10,697 nt of DNA from contig JANQTO010000439.1 in NCBI GenBank assembly GCA_030731685.1, positions 1 to 10,697 of the forward strand, written 5' to 3'. The stretch comes from Nonlabens sp. Its GTDB lineage: Bacteria > Bacteroidota > Bacteroidia > Flavobacteriales > Flavobacteriaceae. Made by a program: the position numbers and the translations under genes. The notes under the pieces were generated by a model. It worked only from the letters and a program-made list of their open reading frames with translations. It ran no database searches and was not told the DNA's origin. This document shows, in pieces, positions 5,830 to 10,697 of the stretch; the stretch's first letter is position 1, and each line of letters opens with the position of its first letter.

Positions 5830-7959
5830 ATGGAACCATTTATAGTATCTGCCAGAAAATATCGCCCAGAAACCTTTGAAGATGTCGTGGGGCAAAGCGC
5901 TATTACAAAGACCTTAGAAAACGCTATTGAACGCAATCACCTCGCGCAGGCATTGCTTTTTACGGGTCCTAGAGGTGTAGGAAAAACTACCTGTGCACGT
6001 ATACTTGCAAAAAAAATAAACCAGCAGTCTGGTGATTTTAATCCCGACGAAGATTTCGCATTTAACATCTTTGAACTTGATGCTGCATCTAACAATGGCG
6101 TGGATAACATACGTACCATTGTGGACCAAGTACGCATCCCACCACAAGTTGGTTCCTTTAAAGTCTATATTATAGATGAGGTGCACATGCTTTCTAACCA
6201 AGCATTTAACGCTTTTCTAAAAACACTGGAAGAGCCGCCAGCACACGCAATATTTATTCTTGCGACTACAGAGAAACATAAGATTATACCTACTATTTTA
6301 TCGCGCTGTCAAATTTTTGACTTCAAACGCATCACCGTAAGTGATATGCGCGACCACTTGAAACGCATTGCGGTTAGAGAAGGTATCGATGCCGAGGAAG
6401 AAGCGCTACACATCATTGCCCAAAAAGCAGATGGCGCCTTGCGCGACTCGCTTTCTATTTTTGACCGTGTGGTCAGTTTTTCTGGCAATAACCTAACCGT
6501 TCAAGCAGTAACCGAAAACCTCAACGTGCTGGATAGGGAAACCTATTTTAATATCACAGACCTTATACTGGACAACAACATACCGCAATTGCTTGTAGAT
6601 TATGATGTTATCATGTCCAAAGGTTTTGAGGGTCAGCATTTCATCAATGGTTTAGCCTCACACTTTAGAGACCTCATGGTCTGCAAAGACCAGCGCACCA
6701 TTGCGTTGCTAGAAGTAGGCGAAACCAACAAGAAAAAGTATCTCGAGCAATCGCAACGCACAGAGTTGGCTTTTTTACAACGAGCAGTCACCATGGCAAA
6801 CGATACGGACAACCAGTATCGCACTAGTCGAAACCCACGCCTGCTCATAGAAATATGCCTTATGCAACTTGCCTCCATCACTGCCGATGGAGAAAAAAAA
6901 AATGACCTAAACCATATTTTACCTGCGGTTTACTTCATTAATCATAATATTCAGGCATCTACCCTATTTAAAAATAAAGCTGCGAATAAAGTACACGTTC
7001 CTGTAACCGCAGAAAATGCCGTTGCTCTAGAACAAAATACTACGGCATCTAATGTTTCTGAGCCATCAACGGTACTGCCAGCTGCTAAAACTGATATCCA
7101 GAAACTTCCTGAGACCGACGAACAAGCTGTCGCTGAAATCAAGGAAATAGAGGAAGAAATCGCAGCACAACAAGCTCCACAACCTACATTAATAGACGTT
7201 CCACCAATACAGGTAGCTGAGGATGAAGAAACATACGAAGAAGACGCCGAAATTGAGTTGGCCTTTGAATTTGACATAGACCTTGACGAGATTGCCCCGC
7301 GCAATACCTTGCAACCGCTAGAAACGAAGGAAGCTACCAAACCTGCAGTTGCAGAAGCTGTAGTTCCTGAAATCCCGAAGACCGTTGAACCTGAATCTAT
7401 AATTCCAGCTAGAAATCAGGCTCAAACAACTCCCATAGAAGAAATTGAGGTAAATGATGCTTTAGAAATCAAAAAAAGAGAATTACAAAACAAGCTAAAC
7501 AAGCGTGTAAGCAAGTATTCCTTGCAAGGAATTGAAGCAAGAAATAACCATAGCACGCAACAAAAAGGCCCTGCTTTAAAAGCAGACGAGCTACCGCAGG
7601 ATTCGTTTACTGGTCCCGAGGTTATAGACTTGTGGAACGAATACAAAGCTTTGCTAGAAAGCAAGGGTTCCATGAATCTCGCCAGTTGCATGAGTTTAGA
7701 CACGCCTGTGGTGGAAGGCACTATGATAATGTTACGCTTTCCAAATCAATCCATGAAAGAGGATTTAGAAGCTAACAAAGGACAAATCCTGAATTATATA
7801 AGACAGAAGTTAAACAACCACCTCATAGACATCGAAATATCTGTAGATGAAAGTGTGCAGAAAAAATATGTTTACACTGACCAAGATAAATATGTCACAC
7901 TCGTAGAGAAAAACCCAGCAGTCGCACTATTGCAGGAACTATTTGATTTAGATTTTTAG
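5830..7959 (+). CDS. dnaX: DNA polymerase III subunit tau (gamma/tau, DnaX)
   Basis: The 709-residue ATPase of the replicative clamp loader loads the beta clamp and, through its C-terminus, links polymerase and helicase. Domain I carries Walker A GPRGVGKTT (46-54), Walker B YIIDEVHM (113-120) and the arginine-finger motif SRC (158-160). Domains II and III continue to about residue 355. A Pro/Glu-rich acidic linker (about 385-560) follows, then a C-terminal tau domain (about 590-709) ending in a Bacteroidota-type DLDF tail. The usual four-cysteine zinc module between Walker A and ELDAASNN (about 63-80) is absent and replaced by QQSGDFNPDEDFAFN, as I recall for other Flavobacteriaceae. The start is set by the family N-terminus (SARKYRPETF), and there is no upstream in-frame ATG. 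An A10 run at codons 355-358 may generate a gamma-like short form. It has its own promoter box and ends at a strong terminator. Confidence 0.97.
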   Translation: MEPFIVSARKYRPETFEDVVGQSAITKTLENAIERNHLAQALLFTGPRGVGKTTCARILAKKINQQSGDFNPDEDFAFNIFELDAASNNGVDNIRTIVDQVRIPPQVGSFKVYIIDEVHMLSNQAFNAFLKTLEEPPAHAIFILATTEKHKIIPTILSRCQIFDFKRITVSDMRDHLKRIAVREGIDAEEEALHIIAQKADGALRDSLSIFDRVVSFSGNNLTVQAVTENLNVLDRETYFNITDLILDNNIPQLLVDYDVIMSKGFEGQHFINGLASHFRDLMVCKDQRTIALLEVGETNKKKYLEQSQRTELAFLQRAVTMANDTDNQYRTSRNPRLLIEICLMQLASITADGEKKNDLNHILPAVYFINHNIQASTLFKNKAANKVHVPVTAENAVALEQNTTASNVSEPSTVLPAAKTDIQKLPETDEQAVAEIKEIEEEIAAQQAPQPTLIDVPPIQVAEDEETYEEDAEIELAFEFDIDLDEIAPRNTLQPLETKEATKPAVAEAVVPEIPKTVEPESIIPARNQAQTTPIEEIEVNDALEIKKRELQNKLNKRVSKYSLQGIEARNNHSTQQKGPALKADELPQDSFTGPEVIDLWNEYKALLESKGSMNLASCMSLDTPVVEGTMIMLRFPNQSMKEDLEANKGQILNYIRQKLNNHLIDIEISVDESVQKKYVYTDQDKYVTLVEKNPAVALLQELFDLDF
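6893..6932 (+). other. dnaX: Candidate dnaX slippage/frameshift site (A10 plus downstream stem)
   Basis: An uninterrupted run of ten A (6893-6902) covers the codons GAA AAA AAA AAT. In the -1 frame the next codon is TGA (6903-6905). In the +1 frame the codons are ATG ACC then TAA (6908-6910). Insertion or loss of one A therefore ends the protein at 358 or 359 residues. Five nt after the run, TAAACC (6908-6913) can pair with GGTTTA (6927-6932) across a 13-nt loop. The site lies at the end of domain III, where a gamma form would end. Confidence 0.6.
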
Positions 7960-7991
7960 ACAATTTACTGGTCAAAGAGAAAATCATAGCA

Positions 7992-8022
7992 TCAAAAAAG
8001 CGCCTCAGAGGCGCTTTTTTGA
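7992..8022. terminator. Bidirectional intrinsic terminator between dnaX and the OMP gene
   Basis: A near-perfect palindrome has a GC-rich stem, GCGCCT/AGGCGC, with a CAG loop, flanked by A6 on the left and T6 on the right, and extended by TC/GA at the ends. It gives a hairpin followed by a U-run on both strands. It lies 33 nt after the dnaX stop and 19 nt after the stop of the convergent OMP gene. Confidence 0.93.
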
Positions 8023-8040
8023 TACAAAATATTCGGACTA

Positions 8041-8610
8041 CTAAAGTCTATATGAGAGACCTAGTTGAAAATAGCGGTTGTTTGCCTCGTTATTAACTTC
8101 AAACGCATTGTCATAAATATTTGATAAACCGTAACCATATCTCACGTCCACACCAAAATTTTCATTAAACATATAACCAACACCACCTACGGCGCTTAAA
8201 TCATAATTGTAGAGGTCATTATCATCTTTTTCAGTAACATTAACACCAGCTTGTGGTCCTAACTGCAAATAGAATTTTTCAGAGAGGTTTACTTTAGCAA
8301 GCACCGTAACTTGAAGCCAATTTGTCTTTGCTTCTACAATGTCCCCAGATGGCAATCTAAGTTCACGTTCGTTAACACCTAGTGCAGACAATCCTAATTC
8401 CGGAACTAAACTTAGTCGGGAACTTAGTGGAACTTCAGCAAAAAAGCTTGCGTGCATACCTATTCTACTCTCTAAGTTATCTAAATTGTCACCTTCAAGA
8501 GTTGAGTAGTTAGCTCCTATTCTAAAGCCGTATTTAGTTTCCTTTTCTATTTGCGCAGTTGCTGTGATTGTAAACGCAACCATGACGATAAGAAGTACTA
8601 TTTTTTTCAT
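8041..8610 (-). CDS. Outer-membrane beta-barrel (porin-family-like) protein
   Basis: This 189-residue secreted protein has a Sec signal peptide: MKK, a hydrophobic core (4-15), and TATA|Q with likely cleavage after Ala19. The mature part is a series of alternating amphipathic strands with aromatic girdle residues: GFRIGANYS (28-36), MHASFFAEVP, LSLVPELGLSALG, WLQVTVLAKVNL, FYLQLGPQAGV, LSAVGGVGYMF, FGVDVRYGYGLS. The last strand, RYFQLGLSYRL, ends in the aromatic/hydrophobic pattern recognised by the BAM machinery. Eight strands are likely, so this fits the OMP_b-brl/porin-family group common in Bacteroidota. The size suggests a small barrel rather than a large transport porin. The ligand or role is unknown. 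It lies downstream of ppx (74 nt), with its own TAnnTTTG box, and ends at the bidirectional terminator. Confidence 0.88.
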   Translation of the reverse strand: MKKIVLLIVMVAFTITATAQIEKETKYGFRIGANYSTLEGDNLDNLESRIGMHASFFAEVPLSSRLSLVPELGLSALGVNERELRLPSGDIVEAKTNWLQVTVLAKVNLSEKFYLQLGPQAGVNVTEKDDNDLYNYDLSAVGGVGYMFNENFGVDVRYGYGLSNIYDNAFEVNNEANNRYFQLGLSYRL

Positions 8611-8629
8611 GTTAAATATTTAAACCATT

Positions 8630-8637
8630 CAAAAATA
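8630..8637 (-). promoter_or_regulatory. -7 promoter box (TATTTTTG) for the OMP gene
   Basis: This is an exact TAnnTTTG match on the - strand, 19 nt before the ATG at 8610, giving a leader of about 12-15 nt. The nearest TTG upstream is too close to serve as a -33 element. In this AT-rich gap the match could be fortuitous, and readthrough from ppx is possible because no terminator is visible after the ppx stop. Confidence 0.4.
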
Positions 8638-8684
8638 ACTGAATTACACAATTAAAAAGCCATTTAAACTATACAAAGTAGGGT

Positions 8685-9590
8685 TTATCGACTATCAGCA
8701 TTAAATATCGATTTTATAATACCATCTGTGAGTCCTATTTTAGGAACATAAATATGGTTTGCCTTACTCCATTTCATCGCATTCAAGTAAATGAGACAGG
8801 CTGGTATAATAACGTCTGCCCTATCTTGATTTAAATTAAGGTAATACATACGCTCTTCAAAACTATACGACTGTAATGTTTTGTAATAACGGGATAAGTA
8901 GAAATAGGTTAAGGGCTTCGTAAGTTGTTTCCCACTACTTTTAAAAATGTTATTGATATTACCACCGGAACCTATAAGTTCTACCATGGCATAACCAGCG
9001 GTTTTTTCTTTAATCCATTTTTCAACTTGTTCCCACATACCTGCGTCTACCATGCTGTGAAGTAATCTCACCGTTCCTATTTTGAACGATTCTGATGCAA
9101 TTTCTACACCATTTGCAAATAGTGTAAACTCGGTACTACCACCACCTACGTCTACATACAGGTAAACCTTATTTGAATCTATGATGTTTTTAAGGTCTGT
9201 TGCAGCGATTATAGCGGCCTCGTTAGAACCATCTATAATTTCAATATTGATACCGGTTTGAGCAAGAATATGGTCACGCACCTCTTTACCGTTATTTGCC
9301 TCACGCATAGCACTAGTAGCATAGGCCTTGTATGAGCGTACTTTGTGCGTTTTCATAAGCAAATCATAAGAACGCATGGTGTCAATCATACGTGCTATAT
9401 TTTCCTCTGAGATATCTCCCTTAATAAATACATCTTCACCAAGTCTTATAGGAACTCGTATCAGGCTAATCTTTTTAAATACTGGCTCATTATCACCATA
9501 TACTTTAACTGAAGCTATAAGTAAACGTATTGCGTTTGAACCTATATCTATTGCTCCATATTTATAACAGCTGAATATTAAATCAGTCAT
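8685..9590 (-). CDS. ppx: Exopolyphosphatase / guanosine pentaphosphatase family protein (Ppx/GppA)
   Basis: This 301-residue ASKHA-fold phosphatase is predicted to release phosphate from the ends of polyphosphate, or to hydrolyse pppGpp. The motifs are the phosphate-1 loop GAIDIGSNAIRLLI (12-25), YATSAMREA (90-98), the catalytic-acid region EIIDGSNEA (117-125), the phosphate-2 loop VDVGGGSTEF (147-156), the adenosine-type motif GSGGNINN (207-214), and GLTDGII (286-292) near the end. Only the two-domain core is present; the C-terminal HD-like domains of the 500-residue E. coli Ppx are lacking, as in other short family members. I chose the ATG at 9590. It is 4 nt after the ppk1 stop and preceded by AAAGATAGAAGA, while the in-frame codon at 9614 is TTG and would overlap ppk1. 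The tight ppk1-ppx arrangement supports a polyphosphate role. Confidence 0.92.
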   Translation of the reverse strand: MTDLIFSCYKYGAIDIGSNAIRLLIASVKVYGDNEPVFKKISLIRVPIRLGEDVFIKGDISEENIARMIDTMRSYDLLMKTHKVRSYKAYATSAMREANNGKEVRDHILAQTGINIEIIDGSNEAAIIAATDLKNIIDSNKVYLYVDVGGGSTEFTLFANGVEIASESFKIGTVRLLHSMVDAGMWEQVEKWIKEKTAGYAMVELIGSGGNINNIFKSSGKQLTKPLTYFYLSRYYKTLQSYSFEERMYYLNLNQDRADVIIPACLIYLNAMKWSKANHIYVPKIGLTDGIIKSIFNADSR

Positions 9591-9594
9591 TCTT

Positions 9595-10697
9595 CTATCT
9601 TTTGTAGTAATCAAATGTTTCGTATTGTGACCTTGTAGGTGGCAACTCGTTTTTTCTATAGTTATTCAATTGCTTTTCACAAATCTCACGCGCTTTTACA
9701 TTATCGTTCCAGCAAATGTCCATAGTGTCCATAATTTCCTTTTTGATAGCTTCATCATAGATTGGACACGCTATTTCAACACGGGCATCTAGGTTACGTT
9801 GCATGAGATCGGCACTAGAAATATAAAGCTCTGTGTTACCATTATTGTGGAACCTGTAGACTCTTGGGTGCTCTAAGTATCTATCGACAATGCTTATTAC
9901 CTGTATATTATCACTCATACCGGCAACTCCTGGAATAAGCGAGCATATACCGCGCACGATTAAATCTATTTTTACACCTGCATTAGATGCCTCGTAAAAT
10001 AAGTCTATCATTTTAAAGTCTGATAGGGAGTTTAGCTTCAAACGTATGTAGGCTTTTTTTCCCGCTTTCGCGAAAGCGATTTCACGACGCACCAGTCGCT
10101 CCACACCAGTCCTTAAACTATGTGGTGATACCATCAAATACTTATAAGTGTACAACTTGTAGTTCACCTCAAAGAAATCAAAAACTTTATCAAGCTCTTT
10201 CAAAAGTTTCTTATTTGCTGTAAATAAGGTATAATCTGTATAAATTCCTGCGGTATTCTCGTTTAAATTACCCGTAGAAATAAAACCATAACGTACTTTC
10301 TTGCCTTGCTCCAGTCGAGTAATAATACACGCTTTACAGTGAACTTTAAGTCCTGGAACTCCAAAAATCAGTTTTACGCCTTCTTCCTGCATCACCTCAG
10401 CGTAATTGATATTTGCCTGCTCATCAAAACGTGCTTTTAATTCTATAGAAACAGTCACATCTTTACCATTCTTAGAAGCATTAATAAGCGCACCAGCTAT
10501 TTGAGAAATCTCTGCTAGCCTGTATATGGTTACTTTAATAGTTTGCACATGAGGGTCCAGCGCTGCCTCTCTTAAAAATCGTATTGTAGTTGAAAATGAA
10601 TGATACGGCGTGTACTGTAAAATATCGTTTTTAGCAATGTGGCTAAGTACAGAAGTGCGCAAGCTCACACCTTTAATACCTATAGTTGCTTGTTTTT
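9595..10697 (-). CDS. ppk1: Polyphosphate kinase 1, C-terminal part (5' end beyond the window)
   Basis: This enzyme reversibly transfers the gamma-phosphate of ATP to growing polyphosphate. Only the last 366 codons are in the window; the reading frame is open to the right edge, so the N-terminal and head domains are missing because of the window, not because of mutation. About 690 residues are usual. Visible are the start of the catalytic C1 region (DILQYTPYHSFS and TIYRLAE), the phospho-acceptor histidine in GLKVHCKACI (codon 10341-10339), the ISTGNLNE motif, and the second conserved histidine in YLEHPRVYRF (codon 9870-9868). The C2 region ends near RSQYETFDYYKR. A copy of the dispersed palindrome at 10063-10078 is read in frame as A-F-A-K-A inside EIAFAKAGKKAYIRLKLN. 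ppx follows 4 nt after the stop. Confidence 0.95.
   Translation of the reverse strand, partial: KQATIGIKGVSLRTSVLSHIAKNDILQYTPYHSFSTTIRFLREAALDPHVQTIKVTIYRLAEISQIAGALINASKNGKDVTVSIELKARFDEQANINYAEVMQEEGVKLIFGVPGLKVHCKACIITRLEQGKKVRYGFISTGNLNENTAGIYTDYTLFTANKKLLKELDKVFDFFEVNYKLYTYKYLMVSPHSLRTGVERLVRREIAFAKAGKKAYIRLKLNSLSDFKMIDLFYEASNAGVKIDLIVRGICSLIPGVAGMSDNIQVISIVDRYLEHPRVYRFHNNGNTELYISSADLMQRNLDARVEIACPIYDEAIKKEIMDTMDICWNDNVKAREICEKQLNNYRKNELPPTRSQYETFDYYKR
10063..10078. repeat. Palindromic element copy 3 (in frame in ppk1)
   Basis: This is the same perfect 16-bp palindrome as copies 1 and 2, with different flanking bases. It is read in the frame that gives Ala-Phe-Ala-Lys-Ala within ppk1 and does not disturb the frame. 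It lies in a surface-type helix segment between the RREIA and KKAYIRLKLN parts of the catalytic domain. Confidence 0.9.

Noticed and set aside
6951..7340. Open frame of 129 codons on - inside dnaX
   Set aside because: It is antisense to the Pro/Glu-rich tau linker; its Ser/Ala-rich translation is what that linker's complement would give. No start signal or domain supports it.
7930..7956. DnaX C-terminal LLQELFDLDF as a beta-clamp-binding motif
   Set aside because: It only loosely resembles QL[SD]LF. This tail is the normal ending of Bacteroidota DnaX, where polymerase binding by the C-terminal domain is the simpler reading.
9591..9614. Longer ppx start at 9614
   Set aside because: That codon is TTG and would overlap the ppk1 end, adding eight residues not seen in the family. 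The ATG at 9590, 4 nt after the ppk1 stop, is the better start.
10666..10668. GTG at 10668 as the start of ppk1
   Set aside because: The frame stays open upstream to the window edge (in order I, G, I, K, G before it) and the remaining protein would lack half of Ppk1. It is an internal Val codon.

Overview
The window reads as a housekeeping stretch of a chromosome from a member of the Bacteroidota, most likely a marine Flavobacteriaceae. The reasons are moderate-to-low GC, several TAnnTTTG promoter boxes (the Bacteroidota -7 element) next to genes with weak or no Shine-Dalgarno sequences, a DnaX of flavobacterial type, lineage-typical families (DUF3822, DUF4126) and KdsB, which implies a Gram-negative LPS-bearing envelope. 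No tRNA, insertion sequence, prophage or CRISPR array is visible.

Left part (1-3219): a small GNAT-like protein gene on + (108-422) meets kdsB (CMP-Kdo synthesis) tail to tail on -, with overlapping stop codons. kdsB is the last gene of a minus-strand series: RecD/Dda-like helicase, then a DUF4126 membrane protein 2 nt later, then a 66-nt gap holding a perfect palindrome, then kdsB.

Middle (3220-7959): a divergent plus-strand operon starts with a TAnnTTTG box and holds three overlapping genes: a two-TM protein with a pseudopilin-like segment, a DUF3822 protein, and rsmD (16S rRNA m2G966 methyltransferase). RNase P RNA (rnpB) lies on - and ends at the rsmD stop. Its promoter box and that of dnaX face away from each other in the 5729-5829 gap. 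dnaX (DNA polymerase III tau) contains an A10 run at the end of its clamp-loader core, where slippage by one base in either direction stops translation at once. That would give a gamma-like short form.

Right part (7960-10697): a strong bidirectional terminator separates dnaX from a minus-strand outer-membrane beta-barrel gene. Upstream of that is a ppk1-ppx pair (polyphosphate synthesis and hydrolysis); ppk1 is cut by the right edge of the window.

The most distinctive element is a perfect 16-bp palindrome (core CGCTTTCGCGAAAGCG). It occurs three times in very different settings: between genes, inside a variable hairpin of the RNase P RNA, and in frame within ppk1, where it encodes AFAKA. This pattern resembles a dispersed palindromic element tolerated inside functional genes.
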